The translations under genes were made by a program, and so were the position numbers. Shown in pieces: positions 8,603-17,315 of a stretch of 64,000 nt of DNA (positions are counted from its first letter, which is position 1; each line of letters starts with the position of its first letter). Source of the stretch: Noviherbaspirillum suwonense (GTDB lineage Bacteria > Pseudomonadota > Gammaproteobacteria > Burkholderiales > Burkholderiaceae_D); assembly GCF_900182955.1 (NCBI RefSeq), contig NZ_FXUL01000028.1:1-64000 (forward strand). Reading direction: 5' to 3'. The notes beneath the pieces were generated by a model, which was not told where the DNA came from, did not search any database, and worked only from the letters and a program-made list of their open reading frames with translations.

Positions 8603-10078
8603 ATGATTCCTCCAGTTGTCCACGATCCGGCGGCGATGTATCGCCGGTCCACGCCGTCCGGCGACATCGCCGCGGCGGAACCGTCTTCCCGGCCGTCCGT
8701 TTCGACATGGCGCAATGCCGGAACCGCGCTTGGCGCCGCGAAATGGGCAGCCGCGGCCGGGGCCCTGGCCGGCGCAGCGGGCCTGAGCGCCAGCGCGGCA
8801 ATCGCCTGCGCGGCTGGCGCGGCCGCCTTGGGCGGCGTCGTGTGGACCGCGGAAGCAGTGAGCCTGCGCTACGGCTACCTGCTGCCGCATGCGACGCTGC
8901 AGCATGCGCTCTGCAATGAATTGCATACCCTCGCCGGCGGCCTGCTCGGCGCCGCGCCGGTCGCCGCCGGCCTGACGGCCCTGGCCGCCGCGCTGGCCAC
9001 GCCCGACGCGGACGGCATTCCCCAGGCTGGATACAACGGCCTGGCTTTCCTGACAGCGACCGTCGCCTGCCCGGCCGTGGCGCTGCTGACGGCGGCATGC
9101 CGGGCAGCGCCGGTCGACCCCGCGTCCGGCCTGCGGCAGCTGATGGTTTATGGCCTGCCGCTGCTGGCAACCGGTGCGGTGCTGGTGACGCCGGCACTCG
9201 CGCTGCAGGCCGCCGTCTCGCCGGAGGCGGCAAGCCGGTTCGTCATCGCATTCGGCGCCGGCATGGCATGCGCGGCAGTCCGGGAAGGCTTGACGCAGGC
9301 CACCACCCGGGCCTGGGGCGGGCTGGAACGCGACGGTCATGGCGCCAGCTACGGGCTGAGCCAGGCGCAGGGAGCGGACCGGGCGGCGTCGACCGTGACG
9401 GCCACCGCCGCGTCCTGCCTGATGTTTGCCGCCACGACCGGCCTGCTGGTGCACCAGCTCGACGCCTGGTGCGGCCTCGGCATGGCGCCTGCCGGCCAGT
9501 CGGTGCTGGCAATGTCCGCCGGCGAAGCGGCGCGCCGGACCGCGCTCCGGTACCTGGTGATGGTGTCGACCAACGAGCTGCTGGAGGGCGTCGCCCGCTG
9601 CGTGCCGCTGGCCGTTTATGCAAGGGCGCGCGGCATTACGCTGCGCTACCGGGACAACGGCGCCGGCATCCGGGAAGCGCCGGCGCAGCTGCGGCGCAAC
9701 CTGCCGGACGCCGGCACCCTGCGCCGCGCGGCCCTGTTCGCATCGGCACGCACGCTGGACGGCGCGCTGGTGAACCTGCTGAGCCAGCTTGCGGCCGCGG
9801 CCGCGCCCGGCGTGTTCTGGAACGGCTACCGGGTGGCGGCCGTGCTGGTGCAGGGCGCCACGATGGCGCGCACGCCCATCGTGGCCGCGTGGCTGCTGCC
9901 GTCCGCCCCCGGCGAGGGAACGGCGACGGAAGCCGACGTCGCCCGGCTGGCGGGACATGGCGGCGAGGTGACCGTCGTCGTGGCGAATGAGAGCGAAGCG
10001 GACAGCGGCAACGACGGCAGCGGCAGCGCCGCGTCCTCCCCCGACCCGCTGTCGGACCCTACCCTGCAGTGGGCTTGA
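8603..10078 (+). CDS. Unrecognised Ala-rich protein with hydrophobic segments
   Basis: About 491 aa from ATG 8603; in-frame TTG codons lie further upstream. I do not recognise the family. The N-terminus (about 1-35) is polar and rich in Ser/Pro/Ala (RRSTPSGDIAAAEPSSRPS). It is followed by long Ala/Gly/Leu-rich stretches that could form several membrane helices (about 45-80, 105-135, 145-170, 185-215, 275-300), a basic central part and an acidic Ser/Asp/Gly tail. There is no cleavable signal peptide. This layout recalls some type III effectors that insert into host membranes, but no PIP or hrp box was found upstream. It stands alone between the phasin terminator and the convergent iron permease gene. 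Confidence 0.6.
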   Translation: MIPPVVHDPAAMYRRSTPSGDIAAAEPSSRPSVSTWRNAGTALGAAKWAAAAGALAGAAGLSASAAIACAAGAAALGGVVWTAEAVSLRYGYLLPHATLQHALCNELHTLAGGLLGAAPVAAGLTALAAALATPDADGIPQAGYNGLAFLTATVACPAVALLTAACRAAPVDPASGLRQLMVYGLPLLATGAVLVTPALALQAAVSPEAASRFVIAFGAGMACAAVREGLTQATTRAWGGLERDGHGASYGLSQAQGADRAASTVTATAASCLMFAATTGLLVHQLDAWCGLGMAPAGQSVLAMSAGEAARRTALRYLVMVSTNELLEGVARCVPLAVYARARGITLRYRDNGAGIREAPAQLRRNLPDAGTLRRAALFASARTLDGALVNLLSQLAAAAAPGVFWNGYRVAAVLVQGATMARTPIVAAWLLPSAPGEGTATEADVARLAGHGGEVTVVVANESEADSGNDGSGSAASSPDPLSDPTLQWA

Positions 10079-10100
10079 AACGCTGGCCGCTGGCCCGGCT

Positions 10101-11774
10101 TCAGCGATGCTGGCGTGCGATCGCCCGCGCCAGCGCCAGCACCGGAACGAAGGCGATCATCACGATGGTGAAGGCCGGCAGCGCGGCTTCGCCCAGGCGT
10201 TCGTCGGCGGCCAGCTGGTAGGTGATCACCGCCAGGGTATCGAAATTGAACGGCCGGATGGTCAGCGTCGCCGGCAGTTCCTTGATCACGTCGACGAAGA
10301 CCAGCAGCCCGGCCGTGAGCACGCTGCGCCACAGCATCGGCGCATGCACCCGCAGCAGCATCGAGGCCAGCCCGTGGCCGAGGCTGCGGGCGCTGGCGTC
10401 CATGGCGGGCGTGATCCGCGCCAGTCCTGCCTGCACGCCCTGGTAGGAGACGGCCAGGAAGCGCACCAGGTAGGCATAGACCAGCGCGACCAGGCTGCCG
10501 GCCAGCAGGAAGCGCAGGCCCTGCCCCGCCAGCCAGTTGTCCACCTGCGACAGCGGGATCAGGATGCCGACCGCGATGACCGCGCCGGGAATCGCATAGC
10601 CCATGCTGACGACCCGGTTGGCGGCATCCTGCAGCCGGCTGCGCGACACCCTGGCCGCATAGGCCAGCAGCAGGCAGATCGCGACCGCGAGCAGCGCCGT
10701 CACCGCGCCGATGGTGATGCTGTTCTGCAGCCAGCCGAGATAACGGCTGCCCATGTTCAGCGTCGCCTCCTGCCGCATCAGCCGCACCAGGATCGCCAGC
10801 GGCAGCACGAAGCCCAGCAGCACGGGCAGCGCGCAGAATGCCGACGCCATCCAGCCGGCGCCGCCCGTCAGCCGCTGCGCGGTGCGCGAACCGCGCGCGC
10901 CGACCGCGTAGTAGCGCGCGCGGCCGCGGCTGCGGTGCTCGACGATCATCAGCGCCGTGACCGACACCAGCAGCACCGCGGCGATCTGCGCCGCGCCGGT
11001 GCGGTCGGAAAACGCATACCACGACTTGTAGATGCCGGTGGTCAGCGTCGGCACGCCGAAGTACGCGACCGCGCCATAGTCGGCCAGCGTTTCCATCAGC
11101 ACCAGCGCCAGGCCGGCGACCGCCGCGGGCCGGGCCAGCGGCAGGCTGACCTGGAAAAAGCTGGCCCAAGGCCCCGCGCCCAGCGTGCGCGCCGCGTCCC
11201 ACATCCGCGGGCTGCGTTCGATGAAGGCGGTGCGCACCAGCAGGTAGACATACGGATAGAGCACCAGCGCAAACAGCAGGCCGGCGCCGCCGGCCGAGCG
11301 GATTTCCGGAAACCAGTACTCGCGGGCCTGCCAGCCGGTCAGCGCCCGCAGGCCCGTCTGAACCGGGCCGGCGAACTGCAGGAAATCGGTGTACGCATAG
11401 GCGACCACATAGGATGGCATCGCCAGCGGCAGCACCAGCGCCCATTCGAAGATGCGCTTGCCGGGAAAGTCGCAGGCCGCCACCAGCCATGCGCAGCCGA
11501 TGCCGATGACCGCGGACAGCACGCCGACGATCACCACGATCAGCAGGCTGTTGCCCAGGTATTCGGGCAGCACGGTCGACCACAGGTGGGCGAAGTTGCC
11601 CGGCACGCCGCCGGCGCCGGCAAGGTTGGCCAGCACGCCCAGCACGGGCACGCCGACCGCGGCCGCGATGAGCAGCGAGACGAGCAGCAGGGGATGCGGC
11701 AGGCGCAGGCGCGGCCAGCGCCGCGGCGCCGGGGGGACGATCGGAGCGCTGACGTTCGAAGCGGGAACGGACAT
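10101..11774 (-). CDS. fbpB: Iron(III) ABC transporter permease, FbpB/SfuB type
   Basis: A 557-aa fused permease with two binding-protein-dependent transport domains, each with about six membrane helices. EAA-type loops are visible in each half (for example AARTLGAGPWASFFQVSLP and SARSLGHGLASMLLRVHAP). It forms the channel of a ferric-iron uptake system. It is divergent from the ATPase gene, with a Fur box between them, so iron-repressed expression of both is expected. No periplasmic iron-binding protein gene is found beside it, so FbpA must be encoded elsewhere. Confidence 0.88.
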   Translation of the reverse strand: MSVPASNVSAPIVPPAPRRWPRLRLPHPLLLVSLLIAAAVGVPVLGVLANLAGAGGVPGNFAHLWSTVLPEYLGNSLLIVVIVGVLSAVIGIGCAWLVAACDFPGKRIFEWALVLPLAMPSYVVAYAYTDFLQFAGPVQTGLRALTGWQAREYWFPEIRSAGGAGLLFALVLYPYVYLLVRTAFIERSPRMWDAARTLGAGPWASFFQVSLPLARPAAVAGLALVLMETLADYGAVAYFGVPTLTTGIYKSWYAFSDRTGAAQIAAVLLVSVTALMIVEHRSRGRARYYAVGARGSRTAQRLTGGAGWMASAFCALPVLLGFVLPLAILVRLMRQEATLNMGSRYLGWLQNSITIGAVTALLAVAICLLLAYAARVSRSRLQDAANRVVSMGYAIPGAVIAVGILIPLSQVDNWLAGQGLRFLLAGSLVALVYAYLVRFLAVSYQGVQAGLARITPAMDASARSLGHGLASMLLRVHAPMLWRSVLTAGLLVFVDVIKELPATLTIRPFNFDTLAVITYQLAADERLGEAALPAFTIVMIAFVPVLALARAIARQHR

Positions 11775-11805
11775 GGACGGGAACAGCCTGTACGGTGGTC
11801 TAGAT

Positions 11806-11824
11806 GAGAATTATAATCATTAAC
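11806..11824. promoter_or_regulatory. Fur box between divergent iron transporter genes
   Basis: GAGAATTATAATCATTAAC matches 16 of 19 positions of the classical Fur box GATAATGATAATCATTATC. It sits in the 80-bp divergent region between the permease and ATPase genes and would repress both under iron-replete conditions. Confidence 0.8.
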
Positions 11825-11854
11825 TCAACTCTCCAGCATCTTTCCCGCCTACCG

Positions 11855-12961
11855 ATGACTTCCATGCCCGCAGCGCAATCCGCCCAGACCCACCTGATCG
11901 TCGACGCGATCCGCGTCGGCTATCCGCTCGGCGGTGACTTCCACGAAATCGTCCATGGCCTGTCCTTTTCGCTGGACCGCGGCGAGATCGGCTGCCTGCT
12001 CGGGCCGTCCGGCTGCGGCAAGACCACCGTGCTGCGCGCGATCGCCGGGTTCGAGTCGGTGACGGCCGGCCGCATCGTGCTGGACGGCCGCGAGCTGAGC
12101 GGCGGCAGCCATACCGCGCCGCCGGAAACCCGGCAGGTCGGCGTGGTGTTCCAGGATTACGCGCTGTTCCCCCACCTGTCGGTGGCCGGCAATGTCGGCT
12201 TCGGCCTGCGCCGGATGAGCGCGGCGGCGAAACGGGCGCGGGTGGCCGAACTGCTGGACCTGGTCGGCCTGGCGGCGCAGGCGGACAAGTATCCGCACGA
12301 GCTGTCCGGCGGCCAGCAGCAGCGCATCGCGCTGGCCAGGGCGCTGGCGCCGCAGCCCGACCTGCTGCTGCTGGACGAGCCGTTTTCCAATCTCGATGTC
12401 GAACTGCGCGAGCGGCTGGCGCTGGAGGTGCGCGACATCCTGAAGGCGCTCGGCACGACCGCGGTGCTGGTCACCCATGACCAGCATGAAGCCTTTGCGA
12501 TCGCCGACCAGATCGGCGTGATGCACAAGGGCGTCATCGTGCAATGGGACAATGCGTACAACCTCTACCACCGCCCCGCCGACCGCTTCGTCGCGGACTT
12601 CATCGGCCAGGGCGTCTTCACGCCCGGCACGGTCGACCTGCCCAACCAGCGGGTGCAGATCGAACTGGGCAGCCTGCCGCTATGGCAGGGCGTGAATGTC
12701 TGCGCCACCGGCGAGCGCGATGCGCGCCAGGTCGACGTGCTGCTGCGCGCCGACGACGTGATCCATGACGACGCCAGCCCGCTGCAGGCCGAAGTGGTGC
12801 GCAAGGCCTTCCGCGGGGCCGAGTTCCTGTACACGCTGAAGCTGCCCAGCGGCCAGTCGCTGCTGGCGCTGGTGCCGTCCCATCATGATCATGCGATCGG
12901 GGAAAAGATCGGCATACGGCTGGGCGCGGACCACGTGGTGACCTTCCCGGTCGAGGGATGA
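11855..12961 (+). CDS. fbpC: Iron(III) ABC transporter ATP-binding protein, FbpC type
   Basis: A 368-aa ATPase that powers the ferric-iron permease. Motifs: Walker A GPSGCGKTT (50-58), Q-loop VFQDYALFPHLSV, signature LSGGQQQRIALARAL, Walker B LLLLDEPFSNLD, and the switch histidine in VTHDQHEA. The C-terminal 110 residues form a TOBE-like regulatory domain typical of FbpC/PotA ATPases. ATG 11855 was preferred. The in-frame ATG at 11804 lies at the edge of the Fur box and would place the operator inside the coding region; ATG 11864 is also possible. None has a good ribosome-binding site. Confidence 0.88.
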   Translation: MTSMPAAQSAQTHLIVDAIRVGYPLGGDFHEIVHGLSFSLDRGEIGCLLGPSGCGKTTVLRAIAGFESVTAGRIVLDGRELSGGSHTAPPETRQVGVVFQDYALFPHLSVAGNVGFGLRRMSAAAKRARVAELLDLVGLAAQADKYPHELSGGQQQRIALARALAPQPDLLLLDEPFSNLDVELRERLALEVRDILKALGTTAVLVTHDQHEAFAIADQIGVMHKGVIVQWDNAYNLYHRPADRFVADFIGQGVFTPGTVDLPNQRVQIELGSLPLWQGVNVCATGERDARQVDVLLRADDVIHDDASPLQAEVVRKAFRGAEFLYTLKLPSGQSLLALVPSHHDHAIGEKIGIRLGADHVVTFPVEG

Positions 12962-12967
12962 AGGGAG

Positions 12968-13001
12968 GCCGGGGTTCATGCGCGATGGCATGAACCCCGG
13001 C
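12968..13001. terminator. Bidirectional hairpin between convergent genes
   Basis: Perfect 14-base arms GCCGGGGTTCATGC (12968-12981) and complement (12988-13001) around a six-base loop. It fills the gap between fbpC and the DUF349 gene. There is no T run, so it is a probable but non-canonical terminator or mRNA 3-prime stabiliser. Confidence 0.6.
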
Positions 13002-13004
13002 TTG

Positions 13005-15608
13005 TCACGACTGCGCCTGCCTGATCAGCCGCTCCACCCGCGCCGCCGCCGCATCGTCGAGCAGCGCCGGCTGCGCGCAGAGCTGCATCAGCATCTGCTG
13101 CGGCTCGACCGGCCGCTGGCCTGAACGCAGCGACGACTGCAGCACCTGTATCTGCTGCTTCAGGCGCTCCTGGGACAGCTCCGGCGGGCTTTCGACGCCG
13201 AGCCGGATCTCCATCTGCAGGATCTCTTCCATCACCAGGTCACGATTCCTGTGCAATGCATCGCGGCCGGCATCGGTGCCCGCGATCGCGGCCTCGAAGC
13301 GGGCGGCCATGATCCGCTCGTTGCCGCCGCCCAGCGCCGGCAGCGCGCGCCATGCTTCCTGCAACGCCTCGCGCCGCGCATCATCGAGCGCGCCGTCGAC
13401 CAGCGCCTGCTCGGCCTGCCGGCACAACGCAAATTTCTGCTGCAGCAGCGCTGCCTGCGCATCCGCCGCGGCCTGGCGCGCCTGGTCGACGCGCTGGCGC
13501 AGCGCAGCGGTGGCCGCGTCGTAGCGGTCGTCGATCTGCTGCTGGGCGGCGCGCGGCACCGGCCCGATCTCCCGCCACGCGGCGGCGCTGTCGCGCAGCA
13601 GCTGGCCCAGCGTCGCCACCGGCGCGTCGACCGCCGCTTCCAGCGTCGCACACAATGCCTGGCGTCGTTCCAGGTGCTGCTGGCGCTCGGCGTCGAGCGT
13701 GCGGGCCGACTCCTTGCGCTCGGCGAACAGCGCGTCGCAGGCATGGCGGAAGCGCTGCCACAATGCCTGCTCGTCGGCGCGCGACAGCGGCAGCGCGCGC
13801 GCCTGCTCCTGCCAGCGTTCCTGGATGGCCTTCAGCGTATCGGTTACCCGCGGAGCGCCGGCGTCGAGCGCCTCGACTTCCGCGATCAGCGACTCGCGCC
13901 GCGCCACTTCGCGCTGCTGCTGCGCGGCCAGCGGCTTGCGCAGCAGGTCGAGCGCGGCGCCGAACGCCGCTTCGGCGGCCTTGCGCTCGCGCCGCTCGAT
14001 CGGGCCCAGCTTCTGCCAGGACTGGGTCGCACGGCTGACATACGCGGCCACGCCCTTCCAGTCCACGGCCGACGGCTCGCCTTCCAGTCCCAGCGATTCG
14101 GCATGCGCGCTCACTTCCGCGGTCAGTGCCGCCGCATGGTCGAGGTTCTGCCTGCGCTCTTCGGCCAGCTGCCGGAAGTGCTCGGCCACCGGCGCGTAGG
14201 CCTCGGTGCAGGCCGCGTCGAAGCGCAGCCACGCATCGCGGCTGGCGGGACCGGCCGACGCATCGAGCGACTTCCAGCGCTCGCGCAGGCTGCCGACCTT
14301 GGTGGCCCGCTCGGCCACCGCCATCTCCTGCGTGGCAAGGTCCTGCGCGGCCTTCAGCAATTCCTCGCGGGACACGTTGCCGCCCCAGCGCGCCCAGCCC
14401 TGCAGCCTCGCCAGTTCGGCGCGCAGGCGTGACAGGCGCGACAGCGCTTCCTCGCCCGGCCGCATGGTCTTGAAGTCCATCGCGCGCAATGCGCGGTCCT
14501 GTTCGGCGGCCGCCTGCAGCGAGCCCTCTTCCAACGCTGACTCCATGGCGCCCAGCGCGGCATCCATCGCCGCCCTTGCTTCGGCCTGATCCTGCGCCGA
14601 CACCGGCGCCGGCGCCGGCGTCTTCATGCTGGCAGGCGCCGGCCGCTCGGCTTCGGCCGGGCGACGCGCGGCCCGCACCGTGGCGGCCAGCGCATCGAAG
14701 CGCTGGTCGAGTTCCGGCGCGTCCGATACGCCGGGCAGCGATTGCCATGTGACGCGCAGTGCCGCATCGTCCAGCTGCGCCGCATCCTGCCCGGCCTGGG
14801 CTTCCCATGCGTCCAGCGCGGCAAGACGTGCCTGCAGCGCTTCCTCGCGCTGCGCCTGCGCGGCCAGCTGCTTCCCGAGCTGCGCCTTCAACTGCGCCGC
14901 CTGCTCCTGCACGGCCTGCACGCGCGCCTTCGGCAGCGACCCGGCTTCCGGCGACGCCAGGTGCGTTGCGATAGATGCCTCCAGCGTCTCGAGCTGCTGG
15001 CTGGCCTCGGCGGCCGGCATCGCGGGCGCGGCCTCGATCAGGCGGGTCAGCGCAGTGCCGGCGTCCAGCAGCGCGCGCTGCAGTTCGGTCTGCGCCTGCA
15101 GCCGCTGGCGCAGCTGCTCGCGGCTGGCGTCGAAGCGTTCGCGCTGCGGGGCCGGCGCATCGCCGATGCGGCGCCATGCATGGTCCAGCTCGGTGACCTG
15201 GTTGACCATCAGCAGCGGCAGCTGCACCAGGCGCTCGGCTTGCGCGATCGCGTCGTCGGCCTGCGCGGCGCGCTTCTCTTCCTGGTCCAGCGCATCGAGC
15301 CGCTGCTGCATCAGCCTGGCGACGCGGCGGTCGGTGTTGCGCATCGCCTGCAGGACCTGCTCGAGGCAGGCCCGGCTGTGCAGGTGCTGGGCCGCCTGCC
15401 GGCGCGCGTCCGGATAGTCGCTCTGCAATATGAACGCGGTGGCGGCGGTTTCATCGTGGGCCAGCGCGATGGCCTGCTCCAGCGCGGCCTGCCTGGCCTG
15501 GCGCTGCTGTTCGGCGCGGTCGGCTTGTTCCGCCTTCACGGACTCGGTGACGACGGGTGCTTCGGAAACGGGTTCGCGCTTGAAGACGCGCTTGAGGAAA
15601 CGAAACAT
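13005..15608 (-). CDS. DUF349-repeat protein
   Basis: An 867-aa cytoplasmic, highly charged, Ala/Gln/Arg-rich and largely helical protein. It carries at least five DUF349-like repeats, each marked by an aromatic W-x-x-(I/L/K) core followed by a helix with a conserved Phe. Examples are AWRRIGDAPAPQRERFDA, RWKSLDASAGP, SWQKLGPIERRERKAAEAAF and AWREIGPVPRAAQQQIDDRY. Coiled coil is likely throughout. There is no signal peptide; the N-terminus FRFLKRVFKRE is basic and amphipathic and could touch the membrane. Function is unknown. DUF349 proteins are widespread in beta- and gammaproteobacteria. It is monocistronic and faces away from the urea transporter operon. Confidence 0.85.
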   Translation of the reverse strand: MFRFLKRVFKREPVSEAPVVTESVKAEQADRAEQQRQARQAALEQAIALAHDETAATAFILQSDYPDARRQAAQHLHSRACLEQVLQAMRNTDRRVARLMQQRLDALDQEEKRAAQADDAIAQAERLVQLPLLMVNQVTELDHAWRRIGDAPAPQRERFDASREQLRQRLQAQTELQRALLDAGTALTRLIEAAPAMPAAEASQQLETLEASIATHLASPEAGSLPKARVQAVQEQAAQLKAQLGKQLAAQAQREEALQARLAALDAWEAQAGQDAAQLDDAALRVTWQSLPGVSDAPELDQRFDALAATVRAARRPAEAERPAPASMKTPAPAPVSAQDQAEARAAMDAALGAMESALEEGSLQAAAEQDRALRAMDFKTMRPGEEALSRLSRLRAELARLQGWARWGGNVSREELLKAAQDLATQEMAVAERATKVGSLRERWKSLDASAGPASRDAWLRFDAACTEAYAPVAEHFRQLAEERRQNLDHAAALTAEVSAHAESLGLEGEPSAVDWKGVAAYVSRATQSWQKLGPIERRERKAAEAAFGAALDLLRKPLAAQQQREVARRESLIAEVEALDAGAPRVTDTLKAIQERWQEQARALPLSRADEQALWQRFRHACDALFAERKESARTLDAERQQHLERRQALCATLEAAVDAPVATLGQLLRDSAAAWREIGPVPRAAQQQIDDRYDAATAALRQRVDQARQAAADAQAALLQQKFALCRQAEQALVDGALDDARREALQEAWRALPALGGGNERIMAARFEAAIAGTDAGRDALHRNRDLVMEEILQMEIRLGVESPPELSQERLKQQIQVLQSSLRSGQRPVEPQQMLMQLCAQPALLDDAAAARVERLIRQAQS

Positions 15609-15753
15609 AGGGTGGCTTGGCGATCAGCGGGAAAGCGCCATCATAACAACACTGGTCCATGCTGGCCGGAGTCACCATCATCAGGCAGAAAAGCGCCTCC
15701 GCGACACACTTCTGCACCGGCATGAGCCGGTTTTTCTTGTTCGCGATCAAGCA

Positions 15754-15789
15754 GCACCAAAGACAGCCATCCCCGCACCAAAAGGCAGC
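15754..15789. promoter_or_regulatory. Candidate NtrC enhancer sites upstream of urtA
   Basis: GCACCAAAAGGCAGC (15775-15789) agrees with 12 of 15 positions of the NtrC consensus GCACCAAAATGGTGC. A second GCACCAAAGACAGCC (15754-15768) carries a good left half-site. They lie 40-75 bp upstream of a sigma-54 promoter, a usual enhancer distance. The assignment is by eye. Confidence 0.5.
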
Positions 15790-15829
15790 ACGCGGCTGAT
15801 AACAGTCCGTCCATACGTCATCTGGCGTA

Positions 15830-15845
15830 TGGCACGCATTCTGCT
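15830..15845 (+). promoter_or_regulatory. Sigma-54 promoter of the urt-ure operon
   Basis: TGGCACGCATTCTGCT has the invariant GG (15831-15832) and GC (15843-15844) exactly ten bases apart and closely follows TGGCAC-N5-TTGCT. It lies 84 bp before the urtA ATG. The inverted repeat CCATACG (15811-15817)/CGTATGG (15826-15832) overlaps the -24 element. The rest of the 320-bp gap from 15609 to 15928 shows no gene. Confidence 0.7.
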
Positions 15846-15928
15846 AACACAGCTATTGCAGCCGAACACCGAAGCAAAACAGTCGATTCACCCTATTCAC
15901 TTATCCACCCAAATTAGGAGTAGTAACC

Positions 15929-17182
15929 ATGTCACGTCGCAACCTCTTGAAGGCGACCGCAGCCGGCGCGCTGGCGCTGATGGCGTCGTCCTGGATGCAG
16001 AATGCGCTCGCCGCCGACACCATCAAGGTCGGCATCCTGCACTCGCTGTCCGGCACCATGGCCATTTCCGAGACCTCGCTGAAAGACGTGGCCCTGATGA
16101 CCATCGAGGAAATCAATGCCAAGGGCGGCGTAATGGGCAAGATGCTCGAGCCGGTCATCGTCGACCCGGCGTCCAACTGGCCGCTGTTTGCCGAGAAGGC
16201 CCGCCAGCTGGTGAGCCAGGACAAGGTCGCCGTGGTCTTCGGCTGCTGGACCTCGGTGTCGCGCAAGTCGGTGCTGCCGGTCTTCAAGGAACTGAACAGC
16301 CTGCTGTTCTACCCGGTGCAGTACGAAGGCGAAGAGCTGGAAAAGAACGTGTTCTACACCGGCGCCGCGCCTAACCAGCAGGCCATCCCGGCAACCGAGT
16401 ACCTGATGTCGAAGGAAGGCGGCGGCGCCAAGCGCTTCGTGCTGCTGGGCACCGACTATGTCTACCCGCGCACTACCAACAAGATCTTGCGCGCCTTCCT
16501 GAAGTCCAAGGGCGTGAAGGACAGCGACATCGACGAGGTCTACACGCCGTTCGGCCATTCCGACTACCAGACCATCGTTGCCAACATCAAGAAGTTCTCC
16601 GCCGGCGGCAAGACCGCCGTCATCTCCACCATCAACGGCGACTCCAACGTGCCCTTCTACAAGGAGCTCGGCAATGCGGGCCTGAAGGCGACCGACGTGC
16701 CGGTGGTGGCCTTCTCGGTGGGCGAGGAAGAACTGCGCGGCGTCGACACCAAGCCGCTGGTGGGCCACCTGGCCGCATGGAACTACTTCCAGTCGGTGAA
16801 GAACCCGGTCAACACCGCCTTCATCAAGCAGTGGAAAGAGTATGCGGTCGCCAAGAAGCTGCCGAACGCGAACACCGTCGTCACCAACGACCCGATGGAA
16901 GCGACCTACGTCGGCATCCACATGTGGAAGCAGGCGGTCGAGAAAGCCAAGTCGACCGACACCGACAAGGTGATCGCGGCGATGGGCGGCCAGACCTTCA
17001 AGGCGCCGTCCGGCTATGAACTGACGATGGACAAGACCAACCATCACCTGCACAAGCCGGTCATGATCGGCGAGATCAAGGGTGACGGCCAGTTCAGCGT
17101 GGTCTGGAAAACCAAGGGCCCGATCCGCGCCCAGCCGTGGAGCCCGTACATCGAAGGCAACGAAGCCAAGCAGAAGATGTAA
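15929..17182 (+). CDS. urtA: Urea ABC transporter, substrate-binding protein
   Basis: A 417-aa periplasmic binding protein of the Leu/Ile/Val-binding type, specialised for urea (UrtA). The N-terminus MSRRNLLKATAAGALALMAS carries twin arginines and a hydrophobic core with cleavage near ALA-ADT (about 29), so Tat or Sec export is possible. The body begins IKVGILHSLSGTMAISE, characteristic of UrtA. GGAG lies upstream of the ATG. It is first of a long collinear unit running through urtBCDE and the urease genes. A strong hairpin follows the gene, which would raise its mRNA level over the downstream membrane components. Confidence 0.95.
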   Translation: MSRRNLLKATAAGALALMASSWMQNALAADTIKVGILHSLSGTMAISETSLKDVALMTIEEINAKGGVMGKMLEPVIVDPASNWPLFAEKARQLVSQDKVAVVFGCWTSVSRKSVLPVFKELNSLLFYPVQYEGEELEKNVFYTGAAPNQQAIPATEYLMSKEGGGAKRFVLLGTDYVYPRTTNKILRAFLKSKGVKDSDIDEVYTPFGHSDYQTIVANIKKFSAGGKTAVISTINGDSNVPFYKELGNAGLKATDVPVVAFSVGEEELRGVDTKPLVGHLAAWNYFQSVKNPVNTAFIKQWKEYAVAKKLPNANTVVTNDPMEATYVGIHMWKQAVEKAKSTDTDKVIAAMGGQTFKAPSGYELTMDKTNHHLHKPVMIGEIKGDGQFSVVWKTKGPIRAQPWSPYIEGNEAKQKM

Positions 17183-17230
17183 GGACGCGGCAGCGCAGGC
17201 TGCAATCGGTAAGCAGTAATCAGTAACCGC

Positions 17231-17262
17231 GCCGGGGCATGACGCCGCCGTCATGCCCCGGC
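17231..17262 (+). terminator. Intercistronic hairpin between urtA and urtB (attenuator or mRNA stabiliser)
   Basis: Perfect 14-base arms GCCGGGGCATGACG (17231-17244) and complement (17249-17262) with a CCGC loop, followed by TCTCATTT rather than a T run. Such hairpins after binding-protein genes commonly allow partial read-through or protect the upstream transcript. Confidence 0.6.
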
Positions 17263-17315
17263 TCTCATTTATGTCAGCCTGCCGCGCCGTGCAGCGCAGG
17301 CAGGAATCCAGGATC

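Noticed and set aside
8490-8603. PIP box or hrp box upstream of the orphan gene at 8603
   Set aside because: No TTCGB-N15-TTCGB or GGAACC-N15/16-CCAC pattern was found.
8567-9958. Long minus-strand frame opposite the gene at 8603-10078
   Set aside because: Arg/Gly/Gln-rich shadow of the plus-strand gene with no start signal.
13381-15177. Long reading frame in another frame of the DUF349 gene
   Set aside because: GC-rich shadow frame rich in Ala/Gly/Arg; the DUF349 frame is the one with normal codon use.
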